From contig NZ_JACCBN010000001.1 in the NCBI RefSeq assembly GCF_013409505.1, positions 5,394,001 through 5,458,000 of the forward strand: a DNA stretch of 64,000 nucleotides, given 5' to 3'. A model generated the notes under the pieces. The model saw nothing but the letters and a program-made list of their open reading frames with translations, was not told the origin of the DNA and did no database searches. This DNA comes from Actinomycetospora corticicola (GTDB taxonomy: Bacteria; Actinomycetota; Actinomycetes; Mycobacteriales; Pseudonocardiaceae). The translations under genes were made by a program, and so were the position numbers. Of this stretch, positions 1-7,930 are shown in pieces; position 1 is the stretch's first letter, and each line of letters begins with the position of its first letter.

Positions 1-1137
1 GTCGCCCTCGAACTTGTTGATCCACCCGCCGTGGTGCTCGACCACGTCGATCACGACGGCGAAGAACTCGTTGAGCAGTTCCACGACCTCGGTCGGGGGG
101 CGGGTCGCGGCCAGCGTGGTGGACCCGACGAGGTCGACGAACAGCACGGCGACCTCGCGGACCTCCCCGCCGAGCTCGACGTCGTTCTCCAACGCGTGGC
201 GGGCGACGTCCTCGCCGACCTGGCGCCCGAAGAGGTCCCGGACCCGTTCCCGGTCGCGCAGTCCGGAGACCATGGTGTTGAACCCGGCCTGGAGCAGTCC
301 GAGTTCGGTGGTGTCGAAGACCGGGACGTCGACGTCGTACTCGCCGCGTTCGACCTTCTTCAGCGCCCGGCGCACCGCGAGCACCGGCGCGGCGGTCGAC
401 AGCGCCGTCAGGGTGATCACCGCCCCGCCCAGGACCAGTGCGACCCCGCCGAGCACCACCACCACGATCGCCAGCCGCTCGAGCGTGTAGCCGCCGATGG
501 TCAACGCGGCGACCCCGGCGAGAAGGACCCCCAGCAGCGGCGTGGCGGTGCCGAACACCCAGCCGCCGAGGGTGCGCATCAGCACGCCGGGCAGCACGGA
601 GCCCGACGGCGGCCGCACCGAGAGGACCTCCCGCGCGGCGCCGCGCAGCACGACCTCCACGAGCCGGTAGGTGATCGACACCGTCGCGATGCCGCCCAGC
701 ACCACCGTCGCGCCCACCTGGAACCCGAGCCGGCCCGAGGAGAAGACGTTGAGCAGCACGAAGAGGACGGCCGCGACGGTCCACAGCACGGCCTGCACGA
801 GCGCGAGCCGCAGCGGCCCGCGCAGCACCACCCGGCGCAGCCGGCGGAAGTGCCGCTCCCGGGCCTCCTCGTCCGCGTCGTCGGGCAGGGCCGGCACGCG
901 CATCCGCCGGTGCCCCCAGTAGGCACCGACGAGCACGGCGAGGAACAGGTAGGGCCCGAACACGATCAGGTTGCGGGTCAGCGCCGACGGGTCGGACGAG
1001 AGCGTCTCCGTGGGCAGCACCCAGGCGGCCAGCACGAGCACCACGCCCGCGCCGACGATGTTCGGCACGACGACGTTCACCACGAGGGCGAGCCGCGTCA
1101 ACAGGCTCAGACCCTGCGGAGGTCGATCCGTCGTCAT
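1..1137 (-). CDS. Membrane-bound class III adenylate/guanylate cyclase (3' end outside window)
   Basis: Partial gene of 379 codons running off the left edge in frame; the start ATG is at 1137. The N-terminal half has several hydrophobic segments (residues about 12-75, 110-160 and 190-250), fitting a six-helix membrane domain. A HAMP-like linker follows (about 255-305, ending near RERVRDLFG). The cyclase domain then begins with EVAVLFVDLVGST, which holds the first metal-binding Asp, and the visible part ends at NKFEGD, the second metal site. This order is typical of mycobacterial Rv1318c-type cyclases. It would make cAMP (or cGMP) at the inner membrane face. The catalytic C-terminus is not visible, so substrate specificity and activity cannot be judged. 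Confidence 0.85.
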   Translation of the reverse strand, partial: MTTDRPPQGLSLLTRLALVVNVVVPNIVGAGVVLVLAAWVLPTETLSSDPSALTRNLIVFGPYLFLAVLVGAYWGHRRMRVPALPDDADEEARERHFRRLRRVVLRGPLRLALVQAVLWTVAAVLFVLLNVFSSGRLGFQVGATVVLGGIATVSITYRLVEVVLRGAAREVLSVRPPSGSVLPGVLMRTLGGWVFGTATPLLGVLLAGVAALTIGGYTLERLAIVVVVLGGVALVLGGAVITLTALSTAAPVLAVRRALKKVERGEYDVDVPVFDTTELGLLQAGFNTMVSGLRDRERVRDLFGRQVGEDVARHALENDVELGGEVREVAVLFVDLVGSTTLAATRPPTEVVELLNEFFAVVIDVVEHHGGWINKFEGD

Positions 1138-1205
1138 GCGCGGACCCTAGCGACCAGAGCCGACACCACCGCTCCGCACTGAGACCCGGAAGGGTGATCA
1201 GTACC

Positions 1206-2156
1206 ATGCGGGACATGTCGGTGCCCGCGCTCGTGCACCGCGGGATCGCCTACACCGACTCCGCGGGCCTCGGCACCGCGCTCGCCCCGGCCGTGGCGGA
1301 GGCGCTGGACGGCGGGCGCGCGGTCACCGTGGCGCTCGAGGAGCCCACGGCGGTCACGCTGCGGGAGGCCCTCGGCACCGGCTTCCCGGCCGTGGAGTTC
1401 CTCGACATCACCCGCCCCGGGCGCTCCGACGCCTTCCAGCTCGCGGCCCGCCGGGCGACCTTCGTCGCGCAGGCCGCGCGGACCGGCGTCGAGAGCCTGC
1501 TCATCACCCAGCACGAGCGCCCGCTGGGCCGCCCGGACGCGTACTGGCTCCGGCTCGAGGCCGCGCTCGACGCCGCGCTGGCGGGGCTGCCCGCCACGCT
1601 GTGGTGCGCCTACCGCAGCGCCACCCCCGCCTACGAGCAGTGCCACCCGCAGGTCGGCTCGCTCGTGGAGCCGCACGACAACGCCGCGTACCGGACCCCG
1701 CGCGACGTCGTGCGGGGCCTGCCCGCCGTCATGATCGCCACCGCGCCCGGACACGCGCGGCGCTGGCGGTTCGGGGTGGGGGACCTGGGGACGCTGCGCC
1801 GCGAGCTCGCCGAGGTCGTCGGCTCCTCGGGCCTGGACGCGGACGCCCGGGAGGACCTCGTCTACTCGTGCAGCGAGGTGGCCACCAACGCCGTCGAGCA
1901 CGGCGGGGGCATCGGCACGGCGTGGACGTGGACGGCGGGCGACGAGGTCGTCTGTCAGGTGCACGACGCCGGGCGGATCACCGACCCGTTCCCCGGCGTC
2001 CTGCCGCCGTCGGTGGATCAGGACCGCGGACGCGGACTCTGGTTGGCCAGGGCGCTCTGCGACGAGGTCGACGTCGCGTCCGGCCCGGAGGGCACCACCG
2101 TGCGGCTCGCGCGGCGCCTCGTGCGCACGGAGCCGACCACGCGGCAGATCAGGTAG
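1206..2156 (+). CDS. Anti-sigma-type ATP-binding regulator with N-terminal MEDS domain
   Basis: A 316-residue protein. Residues about 10-175 match the MEDS (DcmR-like sensory) layout, including FLDITRPGRSDAF and a TLWCAYR strand. Residues about 195-310 form a HATPase_c fold of the RsbW type: the N-box reads SEVATNAVEHGGG, followed by VHDAGRITDPF and GRGLWLARALCDEV. Such proteins act as serine kinases or anti-sigma factors that bind partner proteins in a signal-dependent way. ATG 1206 is preferred because GGAAGG lies about 11 bases upstream; a GTG at 1194 is the alternative. Its last 139 bp overlap the convergent ABC permease gene. No partner sigma or STAS gene is adjacent, so its target is unknown. 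Confidence 0.8.
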   Translation: MRDMSVPALVHRGIAYTDSAGLGTALAPAVAEALDGGRAVTVALEEPTAVTLREALGTGFPAVEFLDITRPGRSDAFQLAARRATFVAQAARTGVESLLITQHERPLGRPDAYWLRLEAALDAALAGLPATLWCAYRSATPAYEQCHPQVGSLVEPHDNAAYRTPRDVVRGLPAVMIATAPGHARRWRFGVGDLGTLRRELAEVVGSSGLDADAREDLVYSCSEVATNAVEHGGGIGTAWTWTAGDEVVCQVHDAGRITDPFPGVLPPSVDQDRGRGLWLARALCDEVDVASGPEGTTVRLARRLVRTEPTTRQIR

Positions 2157-2932
2157 GTCACGAACGCGATCCCGGCGACGAACGGGCTGATCGGTAGCCC
2201 GGGCGCGAGGGACAGGACGATCCCGCCCAACACCGCGACCTCGGCGAACAGCACCGCCAGCACCGTCGCGAGCAGCGGGGACGCCGTCAGGCGCGCTGCT
2301 GCGGCGGCGGGCGTGATGAGCAGCGAGAGCACCAGCAGCGCCCCGACGATCTGGACGCCGAGCGCCGTCGTCGCGCCGAGCAGCACCGCGAAGGCGACGG
2401 ACAGCGCCCGGACGGGCACCCCGCGGGCCGCGGCCATCGTCGGGTCGAGCGAGGCGAACAGCAGCGGCCGGTAGGTCAGCGCGAGCACCCCGACGACGAC
2501 GAGCCCGGTCACCGCCAGCGAGATCAGGTCGCCGGTGTCGATGCCGACGATCTGCCCGACCAGCAGCCCGAACTTGTTCGCCGAGCGCCCGGTGTAGAGC
2601 GACTGGAAGAGCACACCGAGGCCCAGGCCGAACGAGAGCAGCACGCCGATCACGGAGTCCCGCTCGTGCGCGGCGAGCCCCAGGGCACCGAACACCAGCG
2701 CGACCAGGACCGCCCCCACCAGCGCGCCCCAGCCGACCGCACCGGCCCCGAAGAGCAACAGGGCGCCCGCACCACCGGCGAAGGACAGCTCCGACGTGCC
2801 GTGCACCGCGAACGCCATGCCGCGCCCGACGATCAGCGGCCCGAGCAGCCCGGCGAGCAGCGCGAGCACCCCGCCCGCGATCAGCGCGTCGCGGACGAAG
2901 TCGAGCTGCAGCAGCTCCAGCGTCGTCGTCAT
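2018..2932 (-). CDS. Zinc/manganese ABC transporter permease (ZnuB/MntB family)
   Basis: A 304-residue membrane protein with about eight hydrophobic helices, fitting the ABC-3 permease family for Zn2+ or Mn2+ uptake. The family signature region is visible as GRGMAFAVHGTSELSFAGGAGALL near the N-terminus, and ITPAAAAARLT lies later. The start codon overlaps the stop of the ATPase gene by four bases, so the two are translationally coupled. The hydrophilic tail (last 40 residues, rich in R, S and T) runs 139 bp into the opposite-strand regulator gene, which is unusual. The symbol is left blank because the metal cannot be decided from sequence. Confidence 0.88.
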   Translation of the reverse strand: MTTTLELLQLDFVRDALIAGGVLALLAGLLGPLIVGRGMAFAVHGTSELSFAGGAGALLLFGAGAVGWGALVGAVLVALVFGALGLAAHERDSVIGVLLSFGLGLGVLFQSLYTGRSANKFGLLVGQIVGIDTGDLISLAVTGLVVVGVLALTYRPLLFASLDPTMAAARGVPVRALSVAFAVLLGATTALGVQIVGALLVLSLLITPAAAAARLTASPLLATVLAVLFAEVAVLGGIVLSLAPGLPISPFVAGIAFVTYLICRVVGSVRTRRRASRTVVPSGPDATSTSSQSALANQSPRPRS

Positions 2933-3738
2933 CGGACGCCCGCCTCGACCGGCTCCTCGCAGTGCAGCGGGGACTCCTCGGCGCCGACGACGAGGATGCG
3001 GTCGCGCACGCGGACGACCTCCACCTCGGTGCGGTAGAGCTCCGAGAGGTTCTCCGAGGTCATCACCTCGGCCGGTGTCCCGATCCGGAACTCGCCCTCG
3101 ACGAGGTAGAGGATCCGGTCGACGACGGGCAGCACCGGGTTGAGCTCGTGGGTCACGAACACGACGGCCGTGTCGTGCTCGCGGCGCCGCCGGTCGACGA
3201 GGTCGACCACCATCCGCTGGCGCGCCAGGTCGAGCGATAGCAGCGGCTCGTCGGCCAGCAGCAGCGACGGGTCGCCGACGAGGGACTGCGCCACCCGCAG
3301 CCGCTGCTGCTCGCCGCCGGAGAGCGAGCCGACGGGCGCGTCGGAGTACTCGAGCGCATCGACCTGCGCGAGCGCCTCCGCCACCCGTTCCCGACGACGG
3401 CTCCGGCCGCGGAGGCCGGGGCCCCACCGGTGGCCGTCGAGGCCCAGGCCGACGAGGTCGCGCCCGCGCAGCGGCGTCAGTGGGTCGAGCGCCCGCTGCT
3501 GGGGGATGTAGCCGACCGTCGGGTTCCCGCGGCGCGGCGGCGACCCGTGGATCGCCACCGTGCCCGCCGAGAGGTCGAGCAGCCCGAGCAGGACCTGCAG
3601 GAGCGTCGTCTTGCCCGAGCCGTTGGGCCCGAGCACGGCGATGAACTCCCCGGGGGAGACCTGCAGGTCCAGGCCGGACCACAGCGTCCGGGGCCCGCGG
3701 CGCAGCTCGGCGCCGGACAGCTCGACGGCCGGTTCCAT
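2929..3738 (-). CDS. Zinc/manganese ABC transporter ATP-binding protein
   Basis: A 269-residue ABC ATPase. Visible motifs: Walker A GPNGSGKTT, Q-loop VGYIPQQRALD, signature LSGGEQQR, Walker B LLLADEP, and H-loop VFVTHE. It energises uptake with the adjacent permease and binding protein. ATG 3738 is chosen because AGGAG lies nine bases before it; an ATG at 3744 would be only three bases from that site. The C-terminal 50 residues after the ATPase core are variable. It sits 13 bp downstream of the binding-protein gene, so the operon order is binding protein, ATPase, permease. Confidence 0.9.
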   Translation of the reverse strand: MEPAVELSGAELRRGPRTLWSGLDLQVSPGEFIAVLGPNGSGKTTLLQVLLGLLDLSAGTVAIHGSPPRRGNPTVGYIPQQRALDPLTPLRGRDLVGLGLDGHRWGPGLRGRSRRRERVAEALAQVDALEYSDAPVGSLSGGEQQRLRVAQSLVGDPSLLLADEPLLSLDLARQRMVVDLVDRRRREHDTAVVFVTHELNPVLPVVDRILYLVEGEFRIGTPAEVMTSENLSELYRTEVEVVRVRDRILVVGAEESPLHCEEPVEAGVR

Positions 3739-3751
3739 GTCCATCTGCTCC

Positions 3752-4690
3752 TTAAGCGGGCGCACCCACGGCGCGGGCCAGCGCAGCGCGCGTGGAGTCC
3801 ACCCACTGCAGGTAGTCGGTGACGCCGGCGGGCAGCGTCTCGGTGACCTCGACGACCGGGACCTGGGCGGCGTTGGCGGTGTCGCGCAGGCCCGCGACGA
3901 CCGGGGTCTCCGTCTGCGGATTGAACACCAGCGCGGTGACCTGCTTCGCGCTCAGGGCGTTCCGTACCTCGACGAGGGACGCCGCGGACGGGTCGGTCTC
4001 GTTCTCGATGGCCTCGACGAAGTCCTGCGGGGTCACGTCGGCGACGCCCGCCGTCCTGAGCAGGTAGTGGGCGATCGGCTCGGTGGAGATGACCTTCGTG
4101 CCGGGGCGCGAGGTGCCGATCGCCGCGGTCTGCTGCGCGATCTGGTCGACGCGGGCGTCGAAGGCCTGCTTGCGCTGGGCGAGCCCGGCCGCCTCGCCCG
4201 GCTCGGCCTGGCTGAGCCGCTGCGCGATCTGGTCGGCGACCGCCTTCACGGTGGTCGGGTCGAACCAGACGTGCTCGTTGTCGTCGGCCTTGTCGGGGCG
4301 CAGGTCGAACGCGGTGATCGTCTTGGCCCTGGCGGCCGCGTCGGTGTCCGCGATCTTCTCGGCGAACTCGTCGTAGCCCCCGCCGTTGGCGACGACGACG
4401 TCGGCGTTCGTGATCGCGGCGGCGTCGGCCGGGGTGCTCTCGTAGGAGTGCGGGTCGCCCGCCGGGTCCGAGATGATCGCCGTGACGTCGGCGTCCGGAC
4501 CGGCGACGGCCTTCGCGACCGCGCCCCAGACGTTGGTGGTGGCGACCACCGTGAGCGTGCCGCCCGGCGCGGCGGCCGAGGAGGAGGGCGCGGCGGTGGG
4601 GGAGTCCCCGGACCCGCCGCAGCCGGCGAGCAGCGCGAGGGCGGTGAGGGCACCTCCCGCGGTCAGGACGGCGCGGCGGACGACGGTCAT
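3752..4690 (-). CDS. Zinc/manganese ABC transporter substrate-binding lipoprotein (ZnuA-like)
   Basis: A 312-residue cluster A-I (cluster 9) metal-binding protein. It starts with a lipoprotein signal (hydrophobic stretch then lipobox LLAGC, Cys at about 23) followed by a Ser/Ala/Pro linker. Expected metal ligands are visible: His in DPHSYES, His in EHVWFDP, His in EPIAHYLL, and a later acidic residue in the VFNPQTETP region. The long His-rich loop of many zinc-specific ZnuA proteins is absent, so manganese remains possible. A GAGGAG site lies eight bases upstream of the ATG. It is the first gene of the uptake operon and is divergent from the LacI regulator. Confidence 0.85.
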   Translation of the reverse strand: MTVVRRAVLTAGGALTALALLAGCGGSGDSPTAAPSSSAAAPGGTLTVVATTNVWGAVAKAVAGPDADVTAIISDPAGDPHSYESTPADAAAITNADVVVANGGGYDEFAEKIADTDAAARAKTITAFDLRPDKADDNEHVWFDPTTVKAVADQIAQRLSQAEPGEAAGLAQRKQAFDARVDQIAQQTAAIGTSRPGTKVISTEPIAHYLLRTAGVADVTPQDFVEAIENETDPSAASLVEVRNALSAKQVTALVFNPQTETPVVAGLRDTANAAQVPVVEVTETLPAGVTDYLQWVDSTRAALARAVGAPA

Positions 4691-4745
4691 GGGGGCGGCT
4701 CCTCGGGGCGCACGGGTTCACGGTCGCCCGAACGGGGCGAGAGGC

Positions 4746-4770
4746 AAACGATAACCGTTGCCGTTTTCGG
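4746..4770. promoter_or_regulatory. Candidate metalloregulator (Zur/Fur-like) operator
   Basis: An imperfect palindrome, AACGATAACCGTT, followed by CCGTTTTCGG, lies in the divergent spacer just upstream of the metal-uptake operon. Its AT-rich core stands out in a high-GC spacer and resembles Fur-superfamily boxes in general form only. It could equally be a site for the LacI protein encoded next door. Confidence 0.3.
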
Positions 4771-4867
4771 TGACGAGCGCGGTCCGCGTGGTGTCCGTGA
4801 CACGAACAGGACGGCCATCCGGACGCGAGCGGTGGCCCTAGATCGAAACAGTCGCTACGTTGCGCAG

Positions 4868-5959
4868 GTGGCAGAGGCACTCGAGGGCCGGAGGTCGACG
4901 CGGCGCACGGCGACCCTGGCGTCGCTGGCCGCTGAGCTCGGGGTGTCCCGGACGACGGTCTCCAACGCGTACAACCGCCCGGACCAGCTCTCCCCGGCGT
5001 TGCGGCGCCGGGTGCTCGACACCGCGCGGCGGCTCGGCTACCCCGGTCCCGACCCCGTGGCGCGCTCGCTGCGCACCCGCAAGGCCGGCGCCGTGGGGCT
5101 GCTGCTCACCGAGGCCCTGTCCTACGCGTTCCGCGACCCGGTGGCCATCCAGTTCCTCGAGGGCCTCGCGCTCGCGTGCGAGGACAACGGCTCGGGCCTG
5201 CTGCTCGTCCCGGTGAGCCCCGAGGCCGAGGACGTCGGCGCGGTGGCCCGGGCCGGCGTGGACGGCTTCGTCGTCTACTCCATGCCCGACGACGACGAGC
5301 ACTTCGCCGCCGTGCTGGAACGCCCCGTCCCGGTGGTGGTGTGCGACCAGCCGACCGACGTGCCTGACGTCGACCGCGTCGGCATCGACGACCAGGCGGC
5401 CATGGTCGAGCTCGCCCAGCACCTGGCGGGCCTCGGGCACCGTCGGGTCGGCGTGCTCTGCATGCGCCTCTCGCTCGACCGCAACGACGGGTTCGCCTCG
5501 GTCTCCCGCCAGGACTCCGCCCGCTACGAGGTGCAGCGCCGTCGCCTCGCGGGCCTGCGCGACGGGTTCACCGCGGCCGGCGTCGACTGGTCGACCGTCC
5601 CCGTCGTCGAGCGCTTCGACCACACCGAGGCCGCGGGCGCGCACGCGTTCGACCAGCTCGCCGAGCGCCACCCCGACGTCACCGCCGTCGTCTGCACCTC
5701 CGACATCCTCGCCCTCGGTGCCCTGCGCGGCGCCCGTGCGGCCGGACGCGACGTCCCCGGCGACCTCACGATCACCGGCTTCGACGGCGTCCCCGCCGCC
5801 GAGCGCGCGGGCCTCACCACCGTCCGCCAGCCCTCGCTCGACAAGGGCCGCGCCGCCGGGGAGCTGCTCCTCGACCGCGGCGACCGGCAGCGCTCCCGCA
5901 CCCTGCTGCTGCCCACCGAGCTGATGGTGCGCCAGACGTCGGGCCCGCCGAAGTCCTAG
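4868..5959 (+). CDS. LacI-family transcriptional regulator
   Basis: A 363-residue one-component repressor. The N-terminal helix-turn-helix reads TLASLAAELGVSRTTVSNAYNRPDQLS, then LRRRVLDTARRLGYPGPDPVARSLR, the hinge-binding region. The C-terminal periplasmic-binding-protein-like domain (about 60-355) contains GVDGFVVYSMP, HLAGLGHRRVGVL, VCTSDILALGALR and ITGFDGVPAAERAGLTTVRQP, all typical LacI landmarks. The GTG at 4868 begins the family-like N-terminus. No strong ribosome site is seen. The ligand is unknown. It is divergent from the metal-uptake operon, but LacI proteins usually sense sugars, so a functional link is not assumed. Confidence 0.88.
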   Translation: MAEALEGRRSTRRTATLASLAAELGVSRTTVSNAYNRPDQLSPALRRRVLDTARRLGYPGPDPVARSLRTRKAGAVGLLLTEALSYAFRDPVAIQFLEGLALACEDNGSGLLLVPVSPEAEDVGAVARAGVDGFVVYSMPDDDEHFAAVLERPVPVVVCDQPTDVPDVDRVGIDDQAAMVELAQHLAGLGHRRVGVLCMRLSLDRNDGFASVSRQDSARYEVQRRRLAGLRDGFTAAGVDWSTVPVVERFDHTEAAGAHAFDQLAERHPDVTAVVCTSDILALGALRGARAAGRDVPGDLTITGFDGVPAAERAGLTTVRQPSLDKGRAAGELLLDRGDRQRSRTLLLPTELMVRQTSGPPKS

Positions 5960-5967
5960 CTGCTCGT

Positions 5968-6013
5968 GTGGCAGCGAAGCGTCGTTGCTGTCGTCCAGTG
6001 GCAGGAAAGCCAC
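5968..6013. repeat. Palindromic repeat family A (hybrid form, copy 1)
   Basis: The copy opens with GTGGCAGCGAAGCGTCG and closes with GGCAGGAAAGCCAC. The outer GTGGC/GCCAC arms pair. The same 46-bp hybrid form occurs at 40830-40875 (inverted) and 63933-63978. It lies directly after the lacI stop codon. Confidence 0.85.
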
Positions 6014-6025
6014 TCCGTCGCGAGC

Positions 6026-6070
6026 GTGGCGGGCTGCTGACGTCGAACGTCAGCCGTGTGCCACCGCTGA
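6026..6070. repeat. Palindromic repeat family B (copy 1)
   Basis: Contains GCTGACGTCGAACGTCAGC, a near-perfect hairpin, followed by CGTGTGCCACCGCTGAC. Related copies lie at 44122-44215 and inside a kinase gene at 61763-61810. Confidence 0.75.
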
Positions 6071-6079
6071 CGGCACGGT

Positions 6080-6119
6080 CTTCCCGACGACGGGTGCGGC
6101 GCACCCGCCGTCGGGAAGG
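6080..6119. terminator. Bidirectional hairpin terminator between convergent lacI and thrE
   Basis: CTTCCCGACGACGGGTGC pairs with GCACCCGCCGTCGGGAAG around a 3-4 base loop. It lies between two convergent stop codons. Each arm is a copy of the dispersed motif called family E here. No U-tract follows. Confidence 0.6.
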
Positions 6120-6121
6120 CG

Positions 6122-7678
6122 TCAGAAGATCCGCGGGCGCTGCCGGGTCGGCGCAGCGGCCGCCGGTCGACGCCAGAGCCGGGAGACCGGCCAGCCGATC
6201 TGCTCGCCGAACGAGACGCCCGCGGCGATGCCCATGCTGACGGTGAGGGCGAGCAGGATCGTCACCGAGCCGGTCGCGAGGCTGCCGTTGCTGAGCTGGA
6301 CGTTGGAGCTCTGGCCGACGAGCGCGAGCTGCGAGAAGCCGCGGTAGAGCAGCAGGCCGGGCAGCAGTGGCGTGATGCCGGCGATGACCAGGACGAGCGG
6401 CGGCATCTGGGCCCGCGCCGGCATGAGCATCGCGATGAGGCCGAGGACGGCCGCCGCGGCGGCGCTGGCGACGACCTGGCCCATGCCGAGGGTGCCGAAC
6501 CCGTACGCGTAGAACCCCCACGCCACGGCCCCGGCCACTCCGGCCACGGGCAGCGAGGCCAGCGGTGCGTAGGCCGACAGGGCGAAGAGCACGCCGGCGG
6601 CGGCGGCCGCGACGAGCGACTTCGCGTCGGGCTGCGGGGTCAGGTTGGAGAAGTCCTGGGCGAGGGAGAACACGGCGTCGCCGCCGATCGACCCGATCAC
6701 CTTGATGGACACGACGACGCCGACCAGCAGCCCGGCCGACGCCAGCACGACCTCCACCGCCCGCCCCGCCGCGGTCAACGGGAAGCCGGTGATGGCGTCC
6801 TGCACGAGCCCGACCAGGGACAAGCCGGAGAGCAGCACGATCAGGCCGGTCGCGACGACGAGGCTGGGGGAGTCGAGCAGGATGCCGGAGGAGGCGAGGA
6901 CGAGGGCCGTCGTCGTGACCAGTGCCCCGCCGAAGACCTGCTGGAAGAACATCGGGACGCCGTGGCGCCCGAGCCACCGCGCCACGCCCCAGACGATCCC
7001 GGTGAGGACGAAGGCCGCCAGCGCGACCCCGAACCCGCCGCCGATGAGCACGGCGACGGCACTCGCGAACACCGACCGGGAGAGCCCGGCGATCCAGCGG
7101 GGGTAGGGGTGGTTGGCCGCGACGGCCGCCGAGAGCCGGGTCAGCGCCTCGGAGGAGGACACCGGGGAGTCGGTGTCGACGATGTCCTTGATCAGCGCGT
7201 CGACCGTGGCGAGGCGCGTGTAGTCCTGGGTGCGGTAGCGGACGTTGCGCATCGTCGTGACCGGCCCGGCCTCGACGCCGCGGTGGCAGCACATCGTGAT
7301 CGTGGAGAAGGCGATGTCGACGTCGCAGGTCGGGAGCCCGTACGCGCGGGCGATCGACAGCATCGTGTCGTGCGCGGCGGCCGCGCCGGCGCCGGTCGCC
7401 AGCTGGACCTCCCCGATGCGCAGCGCCAGGTCGAGCACGCGCAGCACCAGGGCGTCGTCGGCGACCTGCGGGCCGGTGACGGCCGGCAGCAGGTTGTCGC
7501 GGACGGTCGGCGCGTCGAGCGCCGCCCGCCGTCGCAGGTCCTCAGCAGTCGGGATCGGCACGTGTCTCCTGATGGATCCACGTGCACGCTCGGCCACCCC
7601 CACGGGCTGACTCTCCATCTCTTCGGCGTCCGGTTCGGCCGCAGGGTGATCCCGCGGACCGAGCCCGGGAAACTTCAT
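6122..7678 (-). CDS. thrE: ThrE-type threonine/serine exporter
   Basis: A 518-residue protein with the two-part ThrE architecture. A long soluble N-terminal domain (DUF1212-like, residues about 60-230) contains RIGEVQLATGAGAAAAHDTML and MRNVRYRTQDYTRL. About ten membrane helices follow (235-500), the last four forming the DUF3815-like part (MPPLVLVIAGITPLLPGL). The family exports L-threonine and L-serine by proton antiport. ATG 7678 has GAGGTG about ten bases upstream. It is convergent with lacI and adjacent to the tRNA-Thr gene, which is not functionally meaningful by itself. Confidence 0.85.
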   Translation of the reverse strand: MKFPGLGPRDHPAAEPDAEEMESQPVGVAERARGSIRRHVPIPTAEDLRRRAALDAPTVRDNLLPAVTGPQVADDALVLRVLDLALRIGEVQLATGAGAAAAHDTMLSIARAYGLPTCDVDIAFSTITMCCHRGVEAGPVTTMRNVRYRTQDYTRLATVDALIKDIVDTDSPVSSSEALTRLSAAVAANHPYPRWIAGLSRSVFASAVAVLIGGGFGVALAAFVLTGIVWGVARWLGRHGVPMFFQQVFGGALVTTTALVLASSGILLDSPSLVVATGLIVLLSGLSLVGLVQDAITGFPLTAAGRAVEVVLASAGLLVGVVVSIKVIGSIGGDAVFSLAQDFSNLTPQPDAKSLVAAAAAGVLFALSAYAPLASLPVAGVAGAVAWGFYAYGFGTLGMGQVVASAAAAAVLGLIAMLMPARAQMPPLVLVIAGITPLLPGLLLYRGFSQLALVGQSSNVQLSNGSLATGSVTILLALTVSMGIAAGVSFGEQIGWPVSRLWRRPAAAAPTRQRPRIF

Positions 7679-7778
7679 CTTCAGGCACCTCGTGGGACGT
7701 GGGCGGGGCGGACGACGTTGTCGTCCGACCGGGCGACCGGCGGTGTGAGCCGGCCCTCGCCTACGATGGTGCCTCAGT

Positions 7779-7854
7779 GCCGGCGTAGCTCAATCGGCAG
7801 AGCACTCGCCTTGTAAGCGAAAGGTCCGGGGTTCGATTCCCCGCGCCGGCTCCA
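7779..7854 (+). tRNA. tRNA-Thr(TGT), with encoded CCA; integration site
   Basis: A cloverleaf is readable: acceptor arms GCCGGCG (7779-7785) and CGCCGGC (7844-7850), D-arm GCTC...GAGC, anticodon loop CTTGTAA giving anticodon TGT, T-arm CGGGG-TTCGATT-CCCCG, discriminator T and genomic CCA. The outermost anticodon-stem pair is C-A. The 3' part from the anticodon loop on is duplicated at 20033, so the gene was kept intact by the integrated element. Confidence 0.95.
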
Positions 7855-7857
7855 CGT
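7810..7857 (+). other. attL: 48-bp core repeat at the tRNA 3' end
   Basis: The segment begins CTTGTAAGCGAAAGG and ends GCCGGCTCCACGT. It is identical to 20033-20080 over 48 bases. It covers the anticodon loop to CCA plus three flanking bases. Confidence 0.93.
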
Positions 7858-7902
7858 CCCACCTGCACGGATGCTTCCCGCCGACCCTGAGCGGGAGCTG
7901 TC

Positions 7903-7925
7903 ACTGCACCAACGACTGCACCAAC
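7903..7925. repeat. Candidate integrase arm sites, left end
   Basis: Two copies of ACTGCACCAAC (7903-7913 and 7915-7925), 12 bp apart, lie just inside attL and just beyond the int stop codon. A matching pair of ACTGCACCAG lies inside the right end (19917-19937). In the excised circle both pairs would flank attP, as expected for arm-type integrase or Xis binding sites. Confidence 0.6.
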
Positions 7926-7930
7926 GGTGC

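Noticed and set aside
31..1182. A long plus-strand frame over the left edge
   Set aside because: The minus strand there encodes a recognisable adenylate cyclase that remains open to the window edge. The plus frame has no domain.
3752..4690. Naming the metal transporter znuABC
   Set aside because: The binding protein lacks the His-rich loop that would support zinc, and no metal-specific regulator is adjacent, so zinc and manganese cannot be separated.
7709..7727. Hairpin CGGACGAC-GTT-GTCGTCCG upstream of tRNA-Thr
   Set aside because: It is a short stem in high-GC DNA, placed upstream of both flanking genes, so it ends no transcript and has no repeat elsewhere that I can see.
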